NCBI RefSeq assembly: GCF_001411555.2
Contig: NC_049907.1
Location: 7,944,243 to 8,008,242, forward strand
Source: Juglans regia
Taxonomy: Eukaryota > Streptophyta > Magnoliopsida > Fagales > Juglandaceae
DNA length: 64,000 bases
Reading direction: 5' to 3'
Shown here piece after piece: positions 50,230 through 64,000 of the stretch. The translations under genes were made by a program, and so were the position numbers. The notes under the pieces are model-generated. The model was given only the letters and a program-made list of their open reading frames with translations, searched no databases and had not been told where the DNA came from. Within the stretch, counting starts at the first letter, position 1; each line of letters opens with the position of its first letter.

Positions 50230-51101
50230 ATTATAAGGAATAACGCTACAAATATTGTGATTTGCCTTTAAAAAGTTCAAAAATTCATTCAAGAACAAGA
50301 TGAGATAAACTCAACTCACAATGAAAAAATTCATCAAATCTCATAAACTGATAAACAGTGTCACGGCTACAGTAACTTATATATCCCTTCCCCTAAACAA
50401 AATAAACCCTAGGCCAAAATAAGGCCCCCTTGTTCCCAAAATACCCTTGGGCGAAATCTAAGGCCTTCCCAAAAGAAATCCTAGCTGAAAATTAAAACAA
50501 TCCCTAAACTACCCTTAAAACCTTCTCTTGAAACCCTAGTTCATAAAACATAAAACATATGTGGGCCAAACATCCTCAAGTCCAATTATTCTAAACTAAT
50601 AAAATAAATCTTTTAAATGATTTAAACAAATTGAAAGTCTTCAATAACAATAGGCCCAAATAATAACTCTAAGTCATGTCTTCCGCAGCTTGTATCAATT
50701 GAATCAAAACTGATTCTTCTTCTTTAAAACCCATCTTGTGTGTTGGGCTCTTGCTAGCTTCATCCTAAGTGGATTGCACCAATTATTGCATTGCTTCCTT
50801 GATCTTCTTAGCTCTTGATCTTGTAATTGGCTCATCTGGAACTTGCAAACGATCTTTAAGACTAGGTCCATGTTGGTGCCCATCATTCCCCCTATCCTCA
50901 AAAGGATTTGACCTCGAATCTTCACTTACATCAAAAGCAGAAATGTTTGAAATATTGAAAGTAGCAGACACATTGTACTCACTTAGAAGATCCACTTTAT
51001 ATGCATTGTCATTAATTTTCTCAAGAATTTGGAATGGTCCATCTCCTCGAGGATGCAACTTAGTCCGTCTATGGGTTGGAAATCTTTCTTTGCGCATGTG
51101 A
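50230..51101 (-). mobile_element. Ty3/gypsy retrotransposon 3' remnant
   Basis: On the minus strand 51097-50783 encodes the end of a gypsy polyprotein, after integrase: LHPRGDGPFQILEKINDNAYKV and YNVSATFNISNISAFD. It is followed by TAA and more decayed frame to about 50672. LTR-like sequence follows (GGGCCTATTGTTATTG..., then CTAGGGTTTCAAGAG...). The element is cut cleanly at about 51101, where the duplicated segment begins. No second LTR was found in the window. The lower limit is approximate. Confidence 0.65.
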
Positions 51102-51446
51102 ACTCAAACCTCCACTATCAGTATCCCAAATCAAAGATCGTGTCAAGCAGTTTGAAAAATTTGGTGAGAGATTCTATATATAGTTTCACCGTTTTCGTAT
51201 ACATACATATTTATGCTGATCTAGGATTGATACGACTACGGAAAGGCCTCATTTATAAAAAAACTGGTATTTCTGTCAAAATGACTACATGTCGGTGGAG
51301 TCGTGGGGAATTGATCTTTGAGTGCCTTCTCTTTCTCTGGGAGAAAGTGTGAGGCTCTAGTGCCTTTGTTGCTTCAACAAAGGTTTAAGTCTCACTTCGG
51401 TGAGTTGTTTTTGTTTGTTGATAGTATTGTTTAGTAGAAAGAAGCG

Positions 51447-53009
51447 ATGGAGGTGGAGGACCTGGTATCACTTTGGGAAAGATTACACCTTTCCAAAGAA
51501 GAAAGTGCATGCTTCCACGTCCAGCAGAAGGGTTACAATGGTGAAAAAAAAGGAAAGTATTGTATCGTTGGGAAGGCTATGACAGAGAAGGGAGTGAATA
51601 GTGAAGGATTCAGAATCACAATGTCTCAAATATGGAGGTTGGATGGGTGGGTGACCTTTAAGGAGCTTGGTGATCAGTGCTTCTTGATCGAGTTTCAGAA
51701 AATGGAAGACAAAGAAAAGGTGCTGAGTGGACGTCCATAGTTTTTTGACAGACACCTCCTCACCATGATGGAGGTGGATGAGAAGGAGTCCATTGATGGG
51801 TTGAAGTTCTGTTTTGAGCCATTTTGGATACAGCTACACAATCTTCCACTAACAGTCATGACGGAAGGTTTCGGTGAGCAGTTTGTAGAGGCTATAGGCC
51901 CGATCATTAGAGTAGAAGCAGAAGCAGATGGACGTGCATGGGGAAGATGCCTTAGAGTAAGGGTGGCTGTGGACCTCAACAAACCTTTACTACGAGGGAA
52001 ATGGTTAAGGCTGGATGACAAACCACACTAGATCTCATTCAAATACGAGAGGCTGCAAAACTTTTGTTTTCAGTGTGGAATTCTCAATCACAAAGGCAAA
52101 GGCTGCTCAACAGCTCGTAATACTCAGCAAGGAGATACATTGCCCCCACCTCAGTATGGTCCATGGCTTCGAGGACAACCCAGGAACACAAACATCTTCG
52201 ATAGCCGTAGATACGGTGGATCAAAGGGAGGAAACAACCAACAGACGGGTCAGAAAGGGGGAGAGGGTACTATGGTCCAAGATGTGTTGGTGCACTGTAC
52301 ATCAGATGTCCATTCAAAAGAGGTAGTAGAGAAAATGGAGAAGATGTCAGCGGGAAAGAAGGAAGGAGGGTCACCTACAGAAGAAAACGCAGGAGAGGGA
52401 GCTACTAAGGATGCATGCATCGGGAATATGGCTAGAAGCCAGGGTATAAGTCAATCCTCTGACCAGAAAAAGGCTATGTTTGGACAGGAGGATGCTAGGT
52501 GTTTAGAGCCTGGTGGCCCTCAAGAGATCCAGGGTCTCCACGTGGGAGAGGATTTTGCAGCTAACCTATTGTCGGGGACATATAGCCCCAATGACCCTAT
52601 GAGGGGTATAGGGCTTGAAAGGGGTACGAAGGAAAGTTCCAATAATGACAGCATGGTTGCAACCACTATTGGTGTAGCTTCTTCTTTCCAACATGATGAG
52701 AGAAGGATGGCCTTGGATAAAACACCTGGTGAAGATATTATAATGCCAATGGCAAAGGGTGAGGGTCTGAAGACTTTGAGGAAATGGAAAAGGAAGGCCC
52801 GGGAGAGTGAGACTAATACAAAAGGCAATAGTAAGTCAAAAATAGATGACAACCCAAAATACAATGTAAGAAACATGTATGCAAGGGGGTGTAAAAGGAG
52901 TTCAACATTGCAGGAGGCTGTTCCAAAAAAGATTAAGAGAAGGCATATTACCACAAACATTCCAATGGTTAAGGCAGAGGCTGGTTTCCAGCCCTGCCAT
53001 GACAAATGA
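51447..53009 (+). pseudogene. LINE ORF1 with two TAG stops
   Basis: One frame from ATG 51447 to TGA 53007-53009, about 520 codons. It is interrupted by TAG at 51738-51740 and at 52029-52031, each where a Trp is expected by family pattern. A DUF4283-like region (IWRLDGWVTFKELGDQCFLI, FWIQLHNLPL) is followed by the knuckle CFQCGILNHKGKGC (CX2CX4HX4C). A long hydrophilic C-terminal part is rich in Lys and Gly. Its stop overlaps the ORF2 ATG as ATGA. Confidence 0.8.
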
Positions 53010-56000
53010 GCATTCTAGTGTGGAACTGTAGAGGGCTTGGGAACCCTCGGACAGTTAAGGTCCTTAGGAATTTATCTAAGGAAAAGTAACCCAATTTAGT
53101 TTTCCTAGTAGAAACTAAATGCAGAAGAAATAAAATGGAGGCAGTTAGGAGGTTTTTCCAAATGGATGGGTGCTTTACAGTAGATTGTATGGGGCTTAGT
53201 GGGGGCATTGCCCTCCTCTGGAGAGATGAATGGTGTGTTAACATCATTAATTTTACTAAATGGCATGTTAGTGCTCTGATCTAGGAGAAAGGAAATGGAC
53301 GAACATGGCAATTCACGGGCTTTTATGGATATCCTGACACAGGAAAGAGAGGCAGTAGTTGGCAATTACTTAAGATGCTAAAACCCACCACTTCCATAGC
53401 ATGGTTATGTGCTGGGGATTTCAATGAGATTCTTCATTAGAGCGATAAGATGGGTGGAGCCAGCAGACCATATAAACAGATTGAGGACTTTAGACAAGCT
53501 GTGGAATACTGTGGTCTCCATGACATTCATTCATATGGGGAAAGGTTTACTTGGTCAAATAACAGAAGTGGTAATGACTTTACAAAAGAAAAAATTGATA
53601 GAGTTTTTGGCAATAAAGAATGGAATGAGTTATATAGGCATGGTGTCTGTAATGTTCTTCCTGCCATTAGATCTGATCACTCCCCCTTGTCAGTTAGTTT
53701 ACACAATACTTCTAATGGGAGGAAGAAAAGAAGATGGTGCTTTAGATATGAGATGGCCTGGGAAATAAAGGAAGAATGTCTGAAGATGGTGGGTGAGGCT
53801 TGGCAAAATGCTGGTATAACAAATTGTCAGGCTAAATCCTTAAGAACACAGCTTGAACTATGCCAAAAGGGTCCTATGACATGGAGGCAAACTCTTAAGC
53901 AACAAGAGGATCAAATTATAAAAAATGGGACTCTAAATATTGGGCATCTTCAGAATTCTGGTACAGGTGAGCACGTGGCAGCTATGAAACAAATTCAAGA
54001 GGAGGTGGTTACTGCCATTACAGCTAATGATATAAAGTGGAAGCAAAGGGCAAAGCAACACTGGCTGAAACATGGGGACAGAAACACTCAGTCTTTCCAC
54101 GTGCAAGCAAGCCAGAGAAAGAAGATCAATGCAGTCAAAAGCATAGTGGATTCACAAGGCAGGGCTGTCACTGACTAGTTTGAAATTGGTGAGGTATTCA
54201 CGTGTTTTTTCTCCTCTCTATTCACTACTTCCCAACCTCTATCTATTGACCAATGTCTGCAAGAAATGGACACCAAATTAGACATGGATATGAAGGCTTG
54301 GCTTTTAAAGCCTTTCACTAGGGAGGAAATCACTGTAGCTGTTTTTAAAATGAATCCCTTGGGGTCGCCAGGCCTTGATGGTTTTCCTGCCCAATTCTAC
54401 CAAAAAAATTGGGAGGTAGTGGGGGATCAAGTATGTAATTTTGCCCTTGAATTCCTCAATCATGGTGGATCTCTCAGTGAGGTTAATGACACGTTTATTA
54501 CTCTTATTCCCAAAGTTCAAAGCCCCACAAGAGTAGTGGATTACAGACCCGTAAGCCTTTGTAATGTTTTATACAAGGTTGTGTCAAAAACTATGGCAAA
54601 TAGACTGAAACACATACTGCCTCAAATCATTGCCCCTAATCAGAGTGCCTTTGTGCCTGGAAGGCTCATCTCTGATAACACCTTAGTAGCCTATGAGGTT
54701 CTCCACTCTATGAACTCTAGAATGAAAGGGAAGAAAGGATTCATGGCTCTAAAATTGGACATGAGTAAAGCTTATGATAGGGTAGAGTAGAATTTCATTG
54801 AAGCAATCATGATCAAAATGGACTTTCCTGGACGTTGGATCCATATCACAAGAGCTTGCCTCTCTTCTGTTTCTTATTCAATACTTGTTAATGGAGAACC
54901 TCAGAAAAAGTTTGTACCTTCGAGAGGCCTTAGACAAGGAGACCCCTTGTCCCCCTACTTGTTTATTCTTTGTGCTGAAGCCCTCTCTTCTCTCCTTAAA
55001 CATGCTGAGGCATGTGGCAGTTTAACCCCTGTGGCTATTGGCAGAGGTCCTGTTTAAGTAAACCACCTCTTCTTTGCTGATGATAGCCTCTTGTTCTGCC
55101 AAGCCAAGTATGAGGAAATTAATTGTGTCCTCAATATCCTTGAGCTATATGAGAAAGGATCAGGACAGGTTATAAACAAGGACAAGTTTGCTATTTATTT
55201 TAGCAAGAACATTGCACTGATGACCCAACAGCAGATCATGCATCTAGCAGGGGTCCAATCCACTTCCAATTTTGAGAAATACTTGGGTTTACCTTCTTTG
55301 GTGGGTAGGAAGAAGATTTCCTCTTTCCACTCTTATAATTGATAGAACTTGGTCTCGGGTCTCTAATTGGAGGACCAAATTTCACTCTGCAGCAGGAAAG
55401 GAAATTTTGCTCAAAACTGTGCTTCAAGCCATTCCCACCTATGCAATGTGGATGTTCCTTCTACCAGCTTCTATAACAAGGAAACTAAACCAGATTCTAA
55501 GGAGGTTTTGGTGGGGATTCAATGAAGACTCTTCAAAATTTCAATGGGTCAATTGGGAGCAACTTAGTGGCAGGAAGGATATGGGAGGGCTTGGATTTTG
55601 AGATCTAAGATGTTTTAACATTTCCTTACTCTCCAAACAGGGATGGAGGATCCTCCAAAATCCTACATCCCTAGTGGCACAAATTCTAAAGCAAAAGTAC
55701 TTTAAACAAGGAAATTTGCTTTATGCAAAGCTTGGAACTGGGCCTTCTTTTGCATGGAGAGGGATACATGCTGGATTATCTCTGTTAAAAAAATGCCTCA
55801 TTTGGAGGTTTGGAAATGGACATCAGATTAACATCTGGCATGACAGATGGATACCCTCTTTACCTGGACAAAAAATTGTGACTCCTCGAGATGCTGACTG
55901 CTGGTGTGACAAAGTCAGTGACATTATTGATCCTCAATTGAAGATATGACAGGAGTCTCTCATATCTGAACTATTTTCTATTCAGGAAATAGAGGGCATA

Positions 56001-57122
56001 AAAGCAATACCCATCAGCTTAGGAGGAAGAGAAGACAAACTTATTTGGCAATTTACTCCTAATGGCAACTACACTGTTAAAAGTGGATACTATCTTGGCA
56101 AAGAATTGGAAAGAGAGCAAATAGGAGAGTCTTCAGGCAAAACAATGGATTGCCTAGTATGGAGGTCCATTTGGAAGCTCAAGGTACCCCCTGCCACCAG
56201 AATGTTTGTTTGGAGGGCATGCAGTGAAGTCTTGCCCACTATGGCTAACTTGAAAAGAAGAAAGGTGGTAAAGGATAGCATCTGTTTAATATGCAAGAAA
56301 GAACATGAGAGTTCTGGGCATGCATTATGGGGATGTAGTGGTGCTCAAGATGTTTGGTGTCAAGGTCCAATAACAGTGCAGAAATCCTCTTCTCATAGTT
56401 ATTTTTTCTTTAATATCTGGGCAGAATTGATTGGCAAGCTTGATTCAGAGGAGTTAAATGAGGTAGCTGTTACAATGAGGCTAATATGGGCGAGAAGAAA
56501 TGATGTATTACATGGGAAAGCCTTCAAACACCCTCAGGAAATCACTGCACAGGCTAGGACAGGATTGTCTCTTCATAATGAGGCTATGCAGAAGGATGTT
56601 GGTGCTAACTCTAAGAATATGACAAGGGTCCACAGATGGACTAAGCCTGCAGTAGGATGTCTGAAAGTGAATTGGGATGCAGCTGTGCAAACGAGGATGG
56701 GAAGGATTGGCATTGGGGTAATTATCAGAGATCATCAAGGTTTAGTGATAGGTGCTCTTCGTGCTAACAGACCTTTGAAGGGCAGTGCTTTTGATGCTGA
56801 AGCATATGGGTTACTTTTGGCTTGTGTTTTTTGTAAGGAGATTGGAGTAAGGCATATCTGTTTGGAGGGGGACTCAAAGCAGGTAGTGGACCAAATGAAC
56901 CAAGACAGTCCTAACTGGAGCTTAGGTGGTTGTCTCATATCAGATGCCAAAAAGATTCTAAGCTCAGCTGCTGTTTGGTCCATCTCACATGTATATCGGG
57001 AGGCTAACATGGTAGCTCACAGGCTTGCTCAAGCAGCTTACGAGTGTACTGAACACATGTATGATATCGAGATGTGCCCATCTTGTATTTTTCAAGTGGT
57101 TTCTAAGGAAAAGAGTCAATGA
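53006..57122 (+). pseudogene. LINE ORF2: endonuclease, RT, zf-RVT, RNase H
   Basis: The ATG at 53006 opens the endonuclease (ILVWNCRGLGNPR, FLVETKC, CAGDFNEIL, SDHSPLSV). RT follows (GSPGLDGFPAQFY, KLDMSKAYDRVE, RQGDPLSPYLF, FFADDSLLFCQ near 55071-55100), then zf-RVT (VPPATRMFVWRACSEVLPT) and C-terminal RNase H (VNWDAAVQTRMG, LEGDSKQVVDQ, REANMVAHRLAQAA). Stops in frame: 53087, 53282, 53438, 54176, 54788 and 55055. A frameshift lies near 55330. Two more stops (55599, 55947) follow in the new frame, which then runs open to TGA 57120-57122. Several stops replace expected Trp codons. Confidence 0.85.
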
Positions 57123-57584
57123 GATCAGCACTTGTATCTTGGTTTTTCCTTTGTAATACTGGTTTGAATTGTATGAGTTTGAAGTTGATTAATGAGATCA
57201 GTTTATTCATAAAAAAAAAAAAGACTACATGTCGGGGATCGGCCTATGATTAGTTTGGTGTTGGGAATTCCATGGTCTAACAATATATTTTTCTTATTGG
57301 AAAACAAGTTGCACCTTTTTCTTCATGCTCAAATTTTCATTAAACTGATTGTTGTTCAAGATAGCACTCTATACATAATATATTTCCCAGCTTCCTAATG
57401 ATTTCTCTCTTTGAATGGCAGGGAAGAAGACAGTAATTATATTCAATCAGCCCTTTTGTTATAAGAAAGCTGAGCTATTTCCAGACACTGCAGCAAGGTT
57501 AATTAATGTATGGTAATTTTAAGCTTACTTGCCTGACATATGGTTCATTTATATCATTATCATCATCATTTTTTTCTATTTCAT

Positions 57585-57830
57585 TAGAAGTAAAGCAGAT
57601 GTTATTAAATCACATTCTCTGTTTAAGCTTACTTGCGAACGTTCTTTGGGGGAGTTTAGGGATTTTTTCTTTAGCACTTTAAGTTTTTTGTGTGAAGAAT
57701 CTTGAAAGGGATGGGAACATTTGTCATGTTTTATTTTAGTACTGTTTTTGCTTTAGCTTGTATACATCCTGTGTACTTGGGTTATGACTATTTACTTAGA
57801 ATAAAATCTCTTATTACCTATAAAAAAAAA
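57585..57830 (+). mobile_element. LINE 3' tail remnant (copy 2)
   Basis: Counterpart of 40800-41055: CTTGTATACATCCTGTGTACTTGGG and AATAAAATCTCTTATTACCTATAAAAAAAA. It has the same borders and so was present before the duplication. Confidence 0.6.
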
Positions 57831-58249
57831 TCACATTCTCTCCATCTAGCTAAGATTTTCATTTGTTTGAACCTCTTTTCCTTGAATAAATTTCTGGTGT
57901 CTGGTTTTTGAGAAGAATGCAATTACTTTCATATATTTTGCTCCTAGGAAAATCTCTGAATCATTTGTCATCCAGATGGGGCTGTGACTACTGGGCAAAA
58001 TTATGTTGTCTTGTAGTATACTTTGTGTTCTCAATTTATTTGCTAGCATTTAGAGGTAGACTGTAGCTTTGAGTTCGGGAAGACCAATAAAACAACTTAT
58101 ATGGAATCTGGACTGATCATTGGTGCAAAAAATAGGAAGAAATAAGATTTCAGAGAAATGCCTTGCTTTGGAGGAAAAAGAAAAGTATCAATAATAAATA
58201 CCTTTTTCTTTTTAATTCGTATCAATTGAGAGAAATGCTTGGTTTAGTC

Positions 58250-58280
<31 letters not shown>

Positions 58281-58598
58281 TTAATATAAATTGATGTGAC
58301 TTAATATGATACATTGGATTATAAAGTATCTTTTGTTGTAAAGTAGATTTAACATTTTGCTTTACGTCATGTAAGTGTGTAAACTTATTTTGTAAGTTTT
58401 TTATATTGACCTAGCACTTCAAGATCAGGGTCTTGCACTCCCTTTTAGATAATAAGTATATTGGGTAGAATTTGCAAGGAATTGAGTAAGAAAGTGACCA
58501 TTGGGATGCTTTGCATAATCGTGAAAGTTTAGAAGAATTTTGATTAAAAATTCTTGAGTTCTCAAAGAAGCCAACGTTGACATAGAACAGCTCTAAAC

Positions 58599-59214
58599 AC
58601 AGGGACGGCTCAAAATATTTTGTGGCCTAAGGCGACGTTTAAGTACATGACGCTTTAATTTAAAAATAATAATAATATTTAAATATTAACTAATAAAATT
58701 TTATTAAAATTTTTTGAAATGCAAAACAAATATTAATATTATTTTGATTAATAATATCTATAGGTACTATAATAATTTGAAAGAGAATCTAATTTTTCTG
58801 TAAATAGAGTATTATCCCTTATCCATATATATACTTCTTTTAGTACTTCATTATGAAAACAAATAAGGTCATCGATATGAAAATCAACATCATATTTTAT
58901 AAAATATTTAAGATTAATATATCATCATTTTGCAACTTCTATTCCAATATCACTATTGTCCAAAAATTTTGTACATTTTGGGTAAGATTTTTTTTAATAA
59001 AACTTCTATATTTATTGGATTTTTTGACCAAATTTTACCATTTAAGATTGATTTTATTTTAGAAAAAAAAAATTTTCCATCTTTTATGCTAGCCAATATT
59101 TTTTCTATAGTTTATTTTTTAAGGTCATGGTATATATATTTTTCTATCGGGGGCCTACTCAAGGTGGGGGGCCTTAGGTGGTGGCCTTAGTTGCCTACCC
59201 CTTGAGCCGCCCTG
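58599..59214. mobile_element. Non-autonomous hAT element, only in copy 2
   Basis: The ends ACAGGGACGGCTCAA and TTGAGCCGCCCTG are inverted repeats. The flanks CTCTAAAC (58591-58598) and CTCTAAAA (59215-59222) form an 8-bp duplication with one mismatch. Copy 1 reads GTTCTAAAACATGC at about 42475, the empty site. The interior has GGCCTAAGGCG near the left end and GGGGGCCTTAGG near the right, and is otherwise AT-rich. It has no transposase. Confidence 0.8.
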
Positions 59215-60817
59215 CTCTAAAACATGCATGTTTGTAACTATATTATCTATATTAAAATTAAAATATAAATATTCTCATAATGTTGTAGCTTTTATCATGT
59301 TTTATAAAAAAAGTTTTATTAATTTATTTATATATTCAAAAGTGCCTTTTATCATTATTATCTTCTAGGGAAATAATGTGATTGTGACAAATACAAAGAA
59401 ATAAATGAAAAGAAAAATAAATTAAACAATAAATTTTTTTAACTAGATATATAGAGTTTATTCAAATAGAAATACTTTAACAATAAATGGGTTTTATACA
59501 AGCAAATTCACAAATTAATATAACAAATCACATGAAGTCACGTCACTTCTGAATTTATTTTTGTAAAAGATATATGTTTATTTAAATTTATTTTTGTAAA
59601 AGATTTATGTTTATTCAAATGTAGATAATCGGTTATCACTATAACACAGACAGGTTTTGCATTTATTACGCATTGATAAATCCATTATGGTTGCTCTAAA
59701 TGCGCACACTTCTCTATTTCCTACGCGAAATTTCTTCCAAAATTTATTGAAGATTTTATTATAGAAACACGGAATAGAACAGCATCTTTCCAAAGAATAA
59801 AACATATCCACGTTTACGTATAAATCTTAAAAGAGAAATGATATTTGTATTAGTAGAGTACGTAAGCTGTAAGCATTATGCAATTTTTTTTAAAAAAAAG
59901 AGTAAATATACGATTCATATAAAAAAAATTAATTTTTTAATAATAAATTTTATTATTTTTTAAAAGAATTACGTGACATTTAAATAAATACAATATACGT
60001 AGAATTACTCGTATTGAAAATTTCAACAAGTGACTTCTTTTCCTTGTAAATTCCTGGTTAAAATTGGACCTCACGGACACGAACAGCCATGCCTATCAGC
60101 AACTTGATTACTTATTTTCAGACTTTTCAATGGAAGGAAGGAGAGTCTACCTAACAATAGGACTAGGCTATAAACTAAAGCCGCCAAGGTTGAATTTAAT
60201 AATGGAATTATAGGTTTTCATTACAGGTTAGGCATCCGCCCCTTTTGAGAAGGAATTCGGATCTTTCCAGGTAAATAACGTACTGCTGTCAACTCATATT
60301 TGCGATTATCGTTAAGAGCACAAATGCATTAACAAAATTAATTTTATAAATTAATGTGATTTTTGTACCCGTTAAATTATCTTTATAATAGATATAACTT
60401 TATAATCTAATGAATTATACTAAATAACGTTAGTTTGCAATATTATTTCATATGATTCTTTTATGGTTAGAGTATTTTTTTTTACAATTATAGGTTACGC
60501 AAAGCTGCACACTCGTTTTATAAGAAGTGAGTAAATATACATAATATAAAATTAATTTTTTATTAATAAACTCTAAATTTTTTTCATATTACACAACTTA
60601 ATGTATGTAACATTTGTCAATTGGTCAAAAAAGACTTCCTTGAAAAGTTCCATCGCGTGGGCTTGACCATGATGCTTAATTAGAGCTAGATTCCACAGGA
60701 GTGCGTCATCGTCATTTATTTCCCTCATATTATTTGTTGTCTTTTTGTTTTGTTCAGTTTTTTTTAGTCTTTCTATTGTTCTTCCCATTTTGCAATAGAA
60801 GGACCACCGGCGCGAGC

Positions 60818-63845
<3,028 letters not shown>

Positions 63846-64000
63846 GTAAGTAACTAAAAATAATAATATTTACCACCTATATTCTCAGATTTAGATCCCT
63901 TCTTATTGAAACTCAAAGTTTTCAAGTACGAAAGAGATATACTCGTAAAATAAGTCTTACAACATTTATTACTATCCGAGTGAATTTTTTGGACAACATT

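Larger units (their letters stand above)
51298..57222 (+). mobile_element. Full-length L1-type LINE with 15-bp target duplication
   Basis: GACTACATGTCGGTG (51283-51297) precedes the element. GACTACATGTCGGGG (57223-57237) follows its poly(A) (57211-57222), with one mismatch. Copy 1 of the duplication has the single uninterrupted site near 40441-40460. The element has a short 5' leader (51298-51446), ORF1, ORF2 and a 3' UTR (57123-57210). Both frames carry stops and ORF2 one frameshift, so it is inactive. It is related to the LINE at 6.9-12.6 kb by domain content. Confidence 0.9.
51105..57507 (+). pseudogene. Truncated copy of the unidentified gene's last exons
   Basis: 51105-51166 repeats the 3' half of the exon at 40213-40327, with its donor GTGAGA. 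57423-57507 repeats the next exon (GGAAGAAGACAGTAATTATA...). The upstream half of the first exon is missing because the duplication starts inside it. The LINE at 51298-57222 sits in the intron between them. It cannot encode the full protein. Confidence 0.6.

Overview
The window is nuclear DNA of a woody eudicot. It has intron-bearing genes with GT-AG junctions, AT-rich intergenic DNA and dense nested transposons. Short MITEs with GAGTT/TCATC subterminal repeats look like those of Fagales, and a walnut/pecan-type genome is my best guess (inference from memory, not proven).

Layout. 1-6.7 kb: a decayed endogenous pararetrovirus of the caulimovirid family, minus strand, with the florendovirus-like order tRNA-Met primer site, movement protein, coat protein, protease, RT/RNase H, extra ORF2. 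6.9-12.6 kb: a decayed L1-type LINE, minus strand. 12.8-16 kb: a transposon graveyard with two non-autonomous hAT elements bearing target duplications, a 126-bp tandem repeat and two MITEs. 16.3-20.0 kb (+): a MATE/DETOXIFICATION transporter gene with seven visible exons and a complete 275-bp TRIM in intron 2. 21.8-29.9 kb (-): a RING-H2 E3 ligase gene like Arabidopsis RHB1A, with four coding exons and a 5.2-kb intron holding a LINE whose RT core is tandemly triplicated. 31.3-33.3 kb (+): an intronless mitochondrial-type PPR gene. 33.7-37.1 kb: a second 5'-truncated LINE. 37.8-40.7 kb: candidate exons of a gene I do not recognise, plus a tRNA-derived SINE.

From about 40.3 kb to the window end lies a segmental duplication. 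Copy 1 (about 40.27-48.3 kb) and copy 2 (51.1 kb to beyond 64 kb) each carry a G-type lectin S-receptor-like kinase gene. The first is complete (833 codons, seven exons). The second has identical exon structure but runs off the window before its last exon. Differential insertions mark events after the duplication: a 5.9-kb LINE with a 15-bp target duplication and a hAT element in copy 2, and a LINE 3' fragment and a MITE in copy 1. Each copy supplies the empty site for the other. Copy 2 starts abruptly against a Ty3/gypsy remnant, which marks the breakpoint.

The host genes do not form a pathway. They are independent loci: transport, ubiquitination, organelle RNA processing and surface receptor signalling. 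The most informative content is the insertion history. I found no wholly new system. The points most worth following are the conserved intron-retention reading frame and tandem splice acceptors in both receptor kinases, the TRIM, the GC-rich hAT with a built-in empty site, the triplicated RT core, and the unidentified duplicated gene.
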